64,000 bases of DNA from Jacaranda mimosifolia (lineage: Eukaryota; Streptophyta; Magnoliopsida; Lamiales; Bignoniaceae), in the NCBI GenBank assembly GCA_018894105.1, contig CM032131.1, positions 2,940,501 through 3,004,500 of the forward strand, given 5' to 3'. A program made the translations under genes and the position numbers. The notes beneath the pieces are model-generated. The model searched no databases. It was not told where the DNA came from and saw only the letters and a program-made list of their open reading frames with translations. Below, one piece after another: positions 48,500-60,407 of this stretch. Within the stretch, counting starts at the first letter, position 1; each line of letters starts with the position of its first letter.

Positions 48500-51400
48500 G
48501 TGCACCTTGCTTGAAATGAAGCCTTGTCCTCAAGGTAAAAGGTAGGAAACTGAGCAGCAAGCAAGTCGTAGGACTCCCAATCAGCCTCTTTAGTAGGGTG
48601 ATGATGCCATTGAATAAGTAGTTCCAGATTAGACCTTCCAAATTCTTTAACCCAGTGGTGTGATTACACTTTTTCAGGCCCCACAAGGAATTCCAAGTCA
48701 CCAGAAAGTGGTAGAGGATGACGAAAAGATGGCTCAGTATAACCGCGAGCAAGGAAACATGAAATATGGGATGTATCTTTGAAGAGAAGGGCGGCTGCAA
48801 TTCATAAGCTACATGCCCAAACTTTGCGACCAATCTTGTATGAGCCAAAATATCGAGGAGATAGCTTTTCATTGGTACATTTAGCAAAACTTTTCTGCTG
48901 ATAAGGCTATAAATGCAGAAGGACAACATTTCCTAAATCAAATGACAATTCACGTTGTTTGGAATCAGCTTAAGATTTCATACGGGATTGAGCTTTCATG
49001 AGGTTGGAATGCAATACTTTCAGCATTTCATCACGAGCTAAGAGTTGCTCCTCAAGTTCAGCAATTTTAGTTTCTCCAGGGACAAAAGAATGCAATGGTG
49101 GAGGCTCCCTCCCACACACAACTTGGAAAGGAGTAGTATTGGTATAAGAATGGTAACCAATGTTAAAAGAGTACTTTGCCCAAGCTAGATATGTATACCA
49201 TGACTTAGGTTTTTCATGAGCAAAACATCTTAAGTAAGCTTCGAGGCATCGAATAACCATTTCCTTTTGCCCATCAGATTGAGGATAATACGAAGTGCCC
49301 ATCCGAGCTAGGTGCAACTAAGGCGAAATAGGTTGTGCCAAAAGGCACTCAAGAAAACAACATCACGATCTGATAGAATTGATCAAAGCAAGCCATGCAA
49401 ACAGATGATTTCCCTACAAAACAAAGTAGCCACCGTTTTTTCAGTAAATGGGTAAGACAAAGCTATGAAATGACTATATTTATTGAACCTGTCCACCACG
49501 ACAAGAATGGAATCAAATCCATTGGAAGGAGGAAGCCCAACAATGAAGTCAAGAGAAATGTCTTCCCATACTCGGTTGGGTATTAACAAAGGTTGTAAGA
49601 GACCAACTGGAGCTAATGTTTCATATTTTTGCTGGTGGCAAATCAAACAATTTTGGAAAAATAATTTCATGTCATATTTCATTTAAGACCAGAAAAAACT
49701 TGCAGTTACCCATTTTAGCGTCTTTAAATATCTTCTATGCTCCCCAGTTGATGAATCATGAGCTTTAGATAGAATCTTATGCTTGAGTTCCGGGTAATTA
49801 GGGATGACTAGTCAATTTTTGTAATAAAGATGGTTGGCAGCCAGTGAAAAATCCAGTTGAGAAATGGGGTCAACACGAATTTGAGCTATAACCTAGTTAG
49901 TATGTGGATTGGATTCAAGTACTTCACGTAAATTTGAAAAATCCAGCGAGATGGGCATCGCCAAAGTCAAAAAATTAGCATGTTGGGATCGGTGGGAAAG
50001 TGGATCAGCTCCTTTGTTCTCCCAACTTGCCTTATAGATAATGGTGAAATCAAACGGTAAAAGTTTTACCAATAAATGATGCTGTTCACTGTAGACACCC
50101 ATTGATTTAAGAGGTACTTTAGGCTACAATGGTTAGTTTTCACCAAAAAGTGTCGGCCCAATAAGGAATGTCTCTATTTTTGTAAAGCAATAACTAATGC
50201 TAGCAATTCACAATCATAAGTGGATTTAGTTCTATTAGAAAAAGAAAACCCCTTACTGAAATATGCAATAGGATGGCTTTGCTAAAGTAAGATAGCTCCA
50301 ACACCACTGGATGATACATCACGTTCTACCGTGAGTTGTTTCCTAAAGTCAGGTAATTGGAGAACTAGAGCAGAAGTTAGAGCCTGTTTGATTGTTTAAA
50401 ACCTTCCCCAGCTTTTGTTGTCCACTAAAATGCATCATTCTTAGTCAAATCTGTCAAAGGTCGAGCAATGATCCCATAATTCTGAACAAAATATCTATTA
50501 TAGCTGGTAATTTCTAAGAAACCACATAATTCTTTCACATTTTTAGGCACAAGCCAAGCTAACACATCAAAAATGTTTTCAGGGTCTACAGCTAATCCAT
50601 CTTTTGAAATCACATGACCCAAAATCCCATTTGAGACTGGCTAAACAGACACTTTTTGTGATTCGCAAAGCAAGAGTTCCTGGAAAGAAAGTGAATAGCT
50701 ATGTGGAGGTGATGTTGGTGTTGTTGGAGGTTGGGACTGTAAATTAAAATGTTGTCAAAGAAAAATAGGATGAATTTTTTGAGATGTAGTCTGAAAAGGT
50801 CATTCATTGTAGCTTGAAAGGTGGAAGGTGAGTTGCTTAGGCTAAAAGGCATCATGAGAAACTCGTAATGGCCAGAGTGAGTACGAAAGATGGTTTTGTG
50901 GATGTCATTGGGGTGGACATAAATTTGATGGTACCGGAGTGGAGGTTGATTTTTGAAAAATAGTGGCTCCATGTAATTTATCTAGTTACACGTCAATATT
51001 GGGTATAGGGTATTTGTTAGGTATAGTGATTTTGTTAAGCCCACGGTGATCCATACATAATTTTCAAGAATCATCTTTCTTTTTAGCTAGTATAGCTAGA
51101 CTAGCAAAGGGGCTTGATCTAGGAAGGATAAGGCATGATTCTAATATCTTAGCTACTTAGTTCTCAATTTCAGTCTTTTGGGAATGTGGATATCGATAGG
51201 GTAGAATATTTAGGGGCTTGGCATTTGGTAACAACGGGATGGCATGTGAGTGGTTGCAAAAGGGTGGTAAAGATGTGGGCTCGATAAAAATAGATTGAAA
51301 ATCATGTAAAAGTATCTAAATGGATAACCTGGAGTATCTATGAGGATTATATTAAAAGTATGGAATAATGCTGTTGCTAAGGTGTCCGTCTGGACTTCTT

Positions 51401-52640
51401 GTAACTTGTACCGTTTCCCTTGCCAATTAAAAATCATAAACATATCCTTCTAGTTTGCTTGAACTGTATTCAAAGAAGCTAACCATTTAATTCCCAGGAC
51501 CAAATCGGCACTTCCAATATAAAAAAGATAGTAGTTTTGCTTGATAGTCAATCCCAGCAAGTTGACTATGATATCTCGGCAAACTTTATTACAGCAAATG
51601 ATATCCCTATTCCCAAGTTGGACACTAAATGATGGGATGGTTTGTACCAAAAAATAAAGTTTGTCAGCAAGGGTTTTGGGCACAAAATTATGGGTTAAAC
51701 CACTATCAACTAGGATCAGTACATGTTGTTAGTTGATCTTTCCCTAAAGCTTCATTGTTGCACCAACTAAATTGCCCAATATCACATGAAAACTAATTTC
51801 TACAAGGTTTATCACAGCTGCATCTTTCTCAAAATCATGCTCACCTTCGCCTTCTACTAGTGAATCATCCTTCGTAATCTCCAGCAAAGAAAAGGATAGC
51901 AGTTTGCATCTATGTCCTGGCTGAAATTTTTCATTGCATCTGAAGCACAATCCCTTTGCCAACCGCAATTGCCGTTCAGAATCCCACGATCGTGATTGGG
52001 TTTTTGTTCATTAATTCTATTGCAGTGGAGCTTGTGGTGGTGTCTAGGCATGTGTTGAAAAGTTAATGGTGCTTGTGGGTTGGATCGGTTGGAAGTGGTC
52101 CAATTGGGCCCTTTGGAGTTGTGGGTTGGGCCTAATTTTTGCTCAAACTCAAGAGCCAAACTCATGGCCTTGTAGATTGATCTGCGCTTGTGGATTCTAT
52201 CATCAGATTTGAGTTCTTCCTTTAAACCATTCAAAAATACCCCCCAGAGGCAGTGCTCGGGCTTATCAATAACACGTGAAGATCTCTTGGTAAATTCTTA
52301 ACGATATTCTTGAATGGATCCCGTTTGTCGTATGCTACACAGATGTTCGTCAGGGTTTTGAAACTCAGCGGGCCCATAATTTTCTTGTAATGCTTTAACT
52401 AATTCCTCCAAATAAAGCAAGGTCCACTCATGGTTGATCCAAGCAAATAGATCCAGCACATCACCTTCAAGATACATAGCAATGATATCGACTTTGAGTT
52501 CATCTGGTGTCTCATAATTATGAAAGTACTTTTCGGCCTTTAAAGTCCATCCTTTAGGATCTCCTTTTTCAAATTTTGGAAACTCTATTTTGGTATGGGG
52601 CCTCCAAAAATGATTATGCGACCATTCGATCGGCATGTCC
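48470..52640 (-). pseudogene. gag-pol of the Reina-like element, broken
   Basis: In element order: gag (52636-52298, IEFPKFEKGDPKGW and YGPAEFQNPDEHL), zinc knuckle CFRCNEKFQPGHRC (about 51945), protease LVDSGLTHNFVPKT (about 51700), and RT (50972-50610, MPFSLSNSPSTFQATMN). Then come RNase H (SWENKGADPLSHR), integrase (LICHQQKYETLAPVGLLQP, ISLDFIVGLPPSNGFDS, YYPQSDGQKEMVIRCLEAY) and a chromodomain tail (ADWESYDLLAAQFPTF). The RT catalytic box reads FFDN instead of FFDD, removing one metal-binding Asp (GAC to AAC). In DGQKEM the integrase Glu is retained. Multiple stops and shifts separate the parts. It is not functional. Confidence 0.8.
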
Positions 52641-52917
52641 TCATTCCTTTAGCCAAACATATTTTCTACCATCACGAGTTTGGTAACTAGTTTCTCCATG
52701 TTGGGTGTGGCTAGATTGGGCTTTCAATTCGGCAACCTTGATCGCTAAAGAATCGATCGTATCTAATTTAGATGCTATGACCGGCAATTATTGAGCAATG
52801 GATTCAACATTTGGGATAGCTGGTGGATTGGTGTTTGGAATTGCAGGTGGTTGGGAAGTAGGCATGGCAGGGTCATTAACAGAGGCAGAAGAACGGGTGG
52901 AAACCATAGTAGGTCAG

Positions 52918-52932
52918 CTGGCTCTGATGCCA
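52918..52932 (-). other. primer-binding site, initiator tRNA-Met type
   Basis: The minus strand reads TGGCATCAGAGCCAG, one mismatch from the standard site, three bases inside the 5' LTR. Confidence 0.85.
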
Positions 52933-52935
52933 AAC

Positions 52936-53368
52936 TGATATGTACTGGAAAATTGTAACGGAAACAACAAAGATTAAAGGAAATAAAGATTTTATTGGCA
53001 AGTTATTGTGCAAGATTCTTAAACATAATTATACCAATAAACCAGTTCGTATGGAGAGGACCAAGCTCCAAATGCAAATACTAGATAAACAAAGACTTAA
53101 TTCTAACAGTTGATCCTGACAGATATTTATACTAAATGTCCAGTTGACTCTTGTTTGCTACAACAGAAAAATAGAAAAACATGCACTAATTTGAAAGGTG
53201 TGCTGGAGAAGATTATGGCAGCAACTCTTCTAAATTTTCCCCACTAACTAATCACAGAAACTGAAGGAATTGAGGTTGGACTTGGTAAAAACTTTTAACA
53301 CCTTTAGCTGCACTCCCACGCCTCCTTCTAGAATATGTCCTTAGAGTTGGCAAAGATGGGCTGTATCG
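52936..53368 (-). repeat. 5' LTR of the Reina-like element
   Basis: 433 bp, TGATATGTAC to CTGTATCG. The final base of the usual CA end is changed. It differs from the other LTR at many positions and by small indels. Confidence 0.8.
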
Positions 53369-53629
53369 CATTATTTGCATTGTTGATTGACAACATATAT
53401 AGTCCTTGGTACAAAGAATGATCACTTTGAAAGAATAAGTTTGTAGTTCCAACATTCAACCAAATCTTTATCGAGAACTTTCTTAATCACCTAACCAACT
53501 GTAAAACTTTCTCTCTGTAAAGTTTCTTCATAACCATTTATTGCCCTACCATCAACAAGAAAAGAAGATATCCGCAATTCCTTCAGAAAGATTGGATTGC
53601 ATATAGTAATAGAATATGCTGATTTAGAA

Positions 53630-55243
53630 TTAGAAATGAGGATCATAGACTTGCCTGTTGCTTCTGAAAAGAATAAGGAATACGGGATCTTCAGACGAGA
53701 GATGGAAAAGTTGTAGGACTATGTAGGTGCACGTACTTGTGCTGAAACAGAGAGCAACATAAATATGTTACAATTTGGGATGAAGGTGGATATAGCAGAA
53801 ACATAATAAAAGATAATTATGGTAGAAACCAAAAACTGCTAAGGTTTCAACAGTCAAAAGGAAGGAAAATAAAATGAAGCTACCTTCCAAAGCAAATCAA
53901 CAAAATGATCCAAAATGCCGCAGTCTTCCAGTTGGATTCTTTATATGCCACCCATACCTGATAGTACATACAAAACCCAATAGTGTACAAAATTTTCTAT
54001 ATAAGAATTAAGACTGCATATTTCCAAGCTTGCCGCTTGTGTTTAGTTCATTTCATATGCTAACCAATATTAGAAAATGAAATAGCATATTGAAGAATTC
54101 AGCATTGAGAATTACCGATAAAGCGGCAACATTAATGTAGAAATCAACCAGTGTTGCTGATAGCCACCTGTACACATGCTAACTTCTTAAAGAAAATTGA
54201 ATAAATATAAGCATATAACATCCACTGGTCAATTGGCCAAGTGGCATTGCTCATATGCATGAGGTTCGAGGTTGAAATTCTAATAGCTCTAGGTGTGTGT
54301 GCATGTGTTAATAGTAATAATAAAAAGAGAAGTACATAACATAATAAATATGAATGGAAGACAACTTGAGTATCACAAAAAACTAGATCATTTCCTAGTT
54401 TACCATATACTTCTATTAATCATTGATAAGGAAATATATAGTTCATGGAGAAGATTCTTTAGTTGGACCATTTTTTCCCCTCATATCCTTCCACCCTAAG
54501 AACACCAGAATCATAGCATTGATAAAGAGAAGGAACATTAGCAAAAGTAGAGTACTGCAACAAAAGACAACTAACTTGTAAGAAATATAATCCCATTAAG
54601 AGATGGCAATTAGATGCTGATTTGACAAAGTTAATATCTCATTGCTATTTGTTTCCTTCATGTATCAATTAAAGACTTGAAAATATCTCAATCTAAAGAG
54701 ATGAATAGAAAGTTTAAGTTCCTGTTTCTATACAACACATAACCACAATACAGTTGCTCTGATATCTTCACCAACTTGTTGTCACTAAAGTACCAAGAAA
54801 ATGGAGGAAGAGTAGAAAGGTAGTAGGAAATTGTAATGTAATATTAGGTTTTTCTAGAAATGACTCTCTATATTGCCCAGGAAAAGTACTTACGGAGTCA
54901 AAATCTCTTGGCGAAATGGAGATCCATTTGTGGCAATAGTGTAAACCAATGTTCCCAGCATAACAAAACCCATAACACTAAAAATAATCCTTGCAGTTAC
55001 AACAGATAGTATACTCTTTGATTCCACTTGATCCCTACAAGTAAGACGACAATCAGTAAAAACTCATAAAAGTAAACCAACATGTAAAAAGAAGATGTTA
55101 CTAAAGTTAGACAACAATCGATACCTATAGTTGTTACTTACTTTTTCCTATTTCTCAGCAAAATAGAGTAAACTGGATCTTGAAGTGATTCTTGAGGAGA
55201 TAGCTTTAGGAATTGTATAAAAATATATCCACATGTAGTAATG
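53630..55243 (-). CDS. DUF1475 membrane protein, 3' part (five exons)
   Basis: Exons on the minus strand are 55243-55142, 55034-54894, 54167-54116, 53957-53884 and 53741-53630. All have GT-AG borders and joining phases, and the last ends in TAA. The first visible exon is the end of one DUF1475 unit (ITTCGYIFIQFLKLSPQESL then QDPVYSILLRNRK). The next four make a complete second unit: TARIIFSVMGFVMLGTLVYT, SPFRQEILTP, WLSATLVDFYINVAALS, VWVAYKESNW, AAFWIILLICFG, CTYIVLQLF and SSEDPVF. The hydrophobic segments suggest a multi-pass membrane protein of unknown function. The exon encoding the start of the first unit is not found up to 64000, perhaps displaced by inserted elements. A possible AATAAA lies about 90 bases past the stop. 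Confidence 0.75.
54225..54340 (+). repeat. possible tRNA-derived SINE in an intron
   Basis: TGGCCAAGTGGC (54235-54246) resembles a Pol III A box and GAGGTTCGAGGTT (about 54261) a B box, about 30 bases apart as in plant SINEs. An A-rich tail follows near 54320. It lies in the intron between the second and third visible exons of the DUF1475 gene. No target duplication was identified. Confidence 0.35.
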
Positions 55244-55557
55244 CTGCAAAAGAGAAAATAAAAGGTTTACCCCCATCTACTAGTAAGTATGCCATGCATA
55301 TCTTACTATTAGTTTCTCATATATACAAGAAAAATAATGCCAAATCCACAGTAATAATTCATGATAAATGATCTCAAGACATATATTTAAGAAATAAACA
55401 GAAAAAGAGACAAATATCAATTTTGTTGGTTAATTAAACATATCTTAGAGAATTGTGGAAATTTGCAATCTAGCTAGTTATATTGTGAATAGCTCATACA
55501 ATTGTTGGTGATCCTGTACATGGCATATAAGATTAAAATTTTGAGATAAAAAGAACT

Positions 55558-57723
55558 GGGTTAATTGTAGGGAGCCTTCCGAGTTGTTTGGCCTATTTAC
55601 AAAAACTACCCATGAGGTTTGTAAAATTACAAATACCTCATCTGACGTTAATTTCCATTTAAAAAACATAACAAATGGAAAAATGACCATTATACCCTCA
55701 CTTATTCAAAAAATAAAAAATAAAAAATGACTAAGAAGAAAAAAGATATTTTTGCCCCTCTTTATACGAAGAATACAAAGGGACATATTCCCTCAATTCT
55801 GGCATCGTGTTTTTCCCTTTCCTTACTCTAAAACTCATTTTCCCTCTCTGTTGGTACTGCATGCTTGTGTTCTGGCTATAAATCCTATTAGAAAAGCTTT
55901 AGGTTTTTCATCTTTCTCTATACTAAGTGATGCAATTGAAAAGTTTTTGAAGCATTTTTCTTTTTTCAGGCAAAAATTGGCATGCCAAAGGTATGGGCAA
56001 CTTTTATTACAACTATTTTTCCTCATCTTAAAAGTTGACTATATAGTTTTAGTGAAATTTTGGCTTAGGCTCTACTATTTTGTGATTTAATAGGGTGGGT
56101 GTTGTATATTCCTCCCAAAATGATCTTTTGTGTGGTTTTTGACACAATATATGTGTTGATTTGTTTCTTTTGACGAATAGCTTTAATTTGCATGTTTTGA
56201 TGTTCTTTAGAAAAAACCCTAAGTTTTGATTGTTGATAGCAAATAAAACCCTATGTTTTGATTACTACACTCATTTTCTATGTTTTTTTTTTTTTTTTTT
56301 TTTGATGTTTTTAGAATGAAACCCTACCTTTTCCTTGTTCTTCGACACTATATTTAGATGTTTGACTCTATTTACTGCTGTAGAAATTACTAAACTGATG
56401 TTCTTTTTCAGCCTTAAATCGTTTAAGGTTTAATTGTAATCAATAAAAATGTGGACAGTGTTAGTTGTAATGTGTTAAACTTTGAAAGGCATCTAGTTGT
56501 AATGAATGTAAATTGAGTTTGTGATGCTGTAATAACATGCTTGATACTATTATGTTCTAGATATTCTATAAATGAAATTGTTTAAGGTTTCATTTGCACT
56601 GAATCTAAGTTGCAAGGGTGGTATTTATAATGTTTGAAATCTTGCAAAGGTGCTATTTATAATGCTTAAAACCTTGTAAGAGCACTAATTGTAATTATTG
56701 ACTTTGATGTTGGATTTTATGCCACTTTCGATAGAATTGTAGAATCAATTGTTGCAAGTTCAAATGGAGGTGGCAACCATATACAGGGTGGAGTTGGAAG
56801 AGGCGATGAGGCTAGTATTGGAGAGGGTTTTAATGATGTTGTTGGAGGACAATGATTGATGCCATTTACCATCATTATTTTTTGTCATTTTAAACTATTG
56901 ATTGATGGCCAAGTACACAACTTTTAGTTGATGTTAGTTGATGTTTTGTGCAGTTGGTTGATATATTTGTACAGCCCTTGAGAATTGTATAGGGCTTTTT
57001 CATGTGAGGAAAAATTGTATAGATTGTGACATTTAAATGATTGATTGATTGGGTAAATGTGAAGTAATTTTTGGCTACGTACTTTATGTTGAATTTGAAT
57101 GATTGGATTGCTATTTTTTTTTATTTTCTAAAGCTCAATTGATTGGATTTGCATTGCTGGAAATTTGTTTAATGGGACCTCATTGCTAGTTGTTGACCTA
57201 GAAAGGATTGGTTAATGTATTATAGCTAGGCTTTTCGCAAAAAGGGCCTATATAATAATACATTCATATAAAGGTATTGTATGTAACTTGAAAGTTTAGG
57301 GTAAATGTTTAAATGATAAAAAAATTTATATTATAAAATAATAAAAGCAAATGAAAATATGAATTGATTGTAATTTTAAATAATAATTAAAATTTTTAAA
57401 TTAACTAATTAATGTCCATCCGTTACATTAATCATTAGTTTAATTTGTTACAATAACCCACCTAAAATTTTCCTTAATTCCAAGTACATCCGCACATACA
57501 TGAAACTAGTAAGGGTATTTTAGTCCAACAACATGGTCAACAGTCAAGTGCAGCCAAATGAAGGCAAAATTAGACATCAGCAAAAATCGTTTGTTTGATT
57601 AATGATAGGATCTAATTGTTAGATGGAAACAAACCCCAAGGGAATTAATCGTAATTTCGTAAACTTCAAGGGTAGGTTTTTTATATACGACAAATATTAG
57701 GGAAGGTTCCTGTAATTAACTCC
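55558..57723. mobile_element. 2.2-kb TIR element, non-autonomous
   Basis: The left end GGGTTAATTGTAGGGAGCCT and the minus-strand right end GGAGTTAATTACAGGAACCT are imperfect inverted repeats. Similarity continues inward (AAAACTACCCATGAGGTTT against AAACCTACCCTTGAAGTTT). The interior is mostly non-coding. The 112-codon ORF at 55752-56090 is not recognised. A Gly-rich plus-strand stretch near 56765-56850 (VGRGDEASIGEG) could be a leftover of a transposase C-terminus, which is a guess. It sits just upstream of the first visible DUF1475 exon. The superfamily is uncertain. Confidence 0.55.
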
Positions 57724-58782
57724 AAAAAATTTGCATCTAGTAGATGGATAGAATGCAGAAGGTTTCCATGACATGAAAACTCAAGTAATAAATCTACTGA
57801 AATATTTACATAAAAGATTTCATGGCAATTACTGAAGTAAAGGTTGCTTTCTTTGCGATGAGCTACAGAGAGCAACCCAAACAACATTATTTTTCTTCAA
57901 TAGATAAAGAAAATTGCCCGATTTAAAAACCAAGATTTCAAAGAAAGATCATTTGAGCTTTGACCAATTTTAACAAGAAACAAAACTAAATGAGCAATAG
58001 ACAATCTTAAGAATGAAAGGGTTTTTAGGAACATAATTTTCTTTTTAATTTTTGATGGTAAACTAAGTTCATAATTGGGATATAGAATGGGGAACATGAT
58101 GTCCTTAGTAACATAAATCAAAATAAAAATTATATCATCGTTTCAAACAAAAGAATTCATGACGCCTTCTGTATAAGTAACAGGCCGGGACCATTTGAGC
58201 AATTTGCTTCCTTAGTCCACAAAGCTTGGGTAGATAAAGTTTTTAAACTAGCTTATATGAGAAATGAAAGTCAGAAGTTATAGATGTTTTTAGTAATTAA
58301 TGACTCCTAGAACAATAATCCCTTAATCTTAATTGGTCCAAATTGAGAAAAATATGCATCAAAGCCAGTAATAATCCTAGATGATCAAGAAAGGGATTAG
58401 GTGACACACCAGAGAAATACTTCAATTAATTTATATAGCTTGTTTAAGTAAGTGGCAACAAAAGTAGCCTTGTCGGATACATGGCATTTACATATGGGGA
58501 CTGCAGAATATGCCACTTTAAGTGATAAGAAAGTATAGTGAGAGAAACAACAAGTGAACGATTCAAGAAATTTTCACATTTTATATCATGGAGACTAGTT
58601 ACACTTTAATTCCAATACTTCTTCCAATGCATCCATCTAAATTTTGTTTTCTTTTGAAAAGTTGTGTAGAGCATGACCATTGAGCATAAAGTGCTAGAAT
58701 GCTCATCCACTTGAATGGACTTGTGGATTAGGAAAAAAAAAAGGAAAGAATAAGAGATAACTGAATCTTTCACATCTAGCAT
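57724..58782. other. intergenic or intron DNA, nothing recognised
   Basis: I looked on the minus strand for the missing DUF1475 exons and found none. Short ORFs have no family features. Confidence 0.4.
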
Positions 58783-60407
58783 GTCCAATATTGCAGAATT
58801 TTTGAAAGGATATTCCGAGAGAATGAATTATTGTCCCTTTCCATTATTTGCAGAGAAATATATACAAAGAAAGATTATTAATAAATCCTAAAAATAAGGA
58901 ACTAAAAATAAGAAAAGATCAACTAAAAATAAGAAAAGATAAATTAGAATCAGATCCAAAGATTATCCCACAAATAAAGACAAGAATTCTATTGTACTGG
59001 AAATTCAACACTCCCCTTCATGCTGGGTTATATATGTTGAACAAATACAGCTTGTGACTCAATTCTTCAAAGTGTGACCTTGGAAGAGCTTGGTAAGTAT
59101 ATCTGCAACTTGCGATTATGTAGGAATATAAACCAACTGAACACTTGAATTCTCAATCTTCTCCGAGATGAAATGTTGATCAATCTCAATGTGCTTTGTC
59201 CTATGATGATGAATTGGATTCTTAGTGATGTGAATAGCTACTTGATTGTCACAAAATAACATGATAGATTTCTTAATTGGCAATCCCAACTCACTAAGCA
59301 GTCTGTATCCATATTTCTTCGCAAATTCCTAGGGCTAAAGCTCTAACCTTTGCTTCTGCACTAATCCTTGATACTATAGGTTGCTTTTTGCTTCTCTATG
59401 TCACGAGATTTCCCTAAATATATGAACAATAACCTATTGTTGATCTCCAATCTCTTACATCTCCTGCTCAATCTGCATATGAGAAAACCTCAACATCCAT
59501 ATTTCCTATTTTCTTGTATAGGAAGCCTTTTCTTAGAGTCATCTTGAGATATCTCAAAATCTTATACATTGCTTCCATTTGTTCTTTTATTGGATTGTGC
59601 ATGAACTGACTGACTACACTAACAGGAAAATAGATATCTAGCCTCGTGTGTGAAAGATAGATAGGTCACTTTACAAGTCTTGGATATCTCCCCTTGTCGA
59701 CTAGAGCATTATTTGTTGTTGTCTTTATTTTTTTAGTCAAATCCATAGGTATATCTGTAGGTTTACAACTAAGCATACCAGTTTCCTTTCATAGATCCAA
59801 GACATTTACGTTGAGAAACAAATATTCCTTTCTTGGATCGTACAACCTCCATACCATGAAATATCTAAGGTTGCCAAGGTCTTTAATTTCAAATTCTTTA
59901 GCTAGGAATATCTTCAATCTCAATAGTTCATCCTCATGATCACTTTTTAGGATGATATCATCAATGTACACGACTAATATTGCTATTTTCTTCTTAGGAG
60001 AAAACTTCACAAATAGTGTGTGATGTGCTTGGCATTGAGTGTATCCAAATCTAATAATTGACTTTGCAAACATATAAAACTATGCACGAGGAGATAGCTT
60101 GAGCCCGTATAGAGATTTCCTGAGTTCGCATACCTTGTTGCTATTAGATGTTATTTTTAGTTAGCATACCTTGTTGCTATTAGATGCTGTTTTCAGTCTT
60201 GGAGATATTTCCATGTATACATCTTCTTCTAAATCACCATTCAAGAGTGCTTTTTTTACATCAAGCTGATATATAGGCCAATCTCGGTTCGTTGCAAGGG
60301 ATAGAAGAACTATGATGGTGTTCAGCTTAGCCAATGGAGCAAATGTCTCTTGATAATCTATCCCATAGAACTGAGTAAATTCCTTAGCAACAAGTCGACT
60401 TTTAGCC
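58783..60407 (-). mobile_element. Ty1/copia relic (RT-RNase H and 3' LTR)
   Basis: The minus strand encodes copia RT and RNase H from 60407 leftward. A purine-rich tract with GGGGAGTG follows, then a short A+T-rich LTR-like region (about 59013-58783) with a 21-bp repeat (AACTAAAAATAAGAAAAGAT, about 58900-58945). The interior stops exactly where the SIRE-like LTR starts. Integrase and gag, if they survive, would lie beyond that later insertion. The LTR limits are approximate. Confidence 0.7.
59040..60405 (-). pseudogene. copia reverse transcriptase and RNase H, broken
   Basis: From the right: RLVAKEFTQFYGIDYQETFA, then LAKLNTIIVLLSLATNRDWP, YQLDVKKALLNGDLEEDVYM, ILVVYIDDIILKSD (catalytic YIDD box about 59951-59975), KEFEIKDLGNLRYFM, VVSQFMHNPIKEQMEAMYK, and the RNase H end LFCDNQVAIHITKNPIHHHR and ADILTK (59089-59106). 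The longest open part is 60073-59789. Stops and shifts occur throughout. A 39-bp tandem duplication (about 60131-60205, GCATACCTTGTTGCTATTAG twice) disrupts the RT. Confidence 0.8.

Larger units (their letters stand above)
48079..53368 (-). mobile_element. Ty3/gypsy chromovirus, Reina-like, decayed
   Basis: Direct repeats of about 420-430 bp bound a 4.4-kb interior. Beside the right LTR is a tRNA-iMet primer site on the minus strand, so the element reads right to left: gag, protease, RT, RNase H, integrase and chromodomain. Total size (5.3 kb) and short LTRs fit the Reina group. The frames are broken by stops and shifts. A clear target duplication is not seen (CAACA on the left, CATTA on the right). 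It lies about 260 bp beyond the stop codon of the DUF1475 gene. Confidence 0.85.

Noticed and set aside
55752..56090. 112-codon ORF in the 2.2-kb TIR element
   Set aside because: Hydrophobic and aromatic-rich with no recognisable domain; the element shows no clear transposase.
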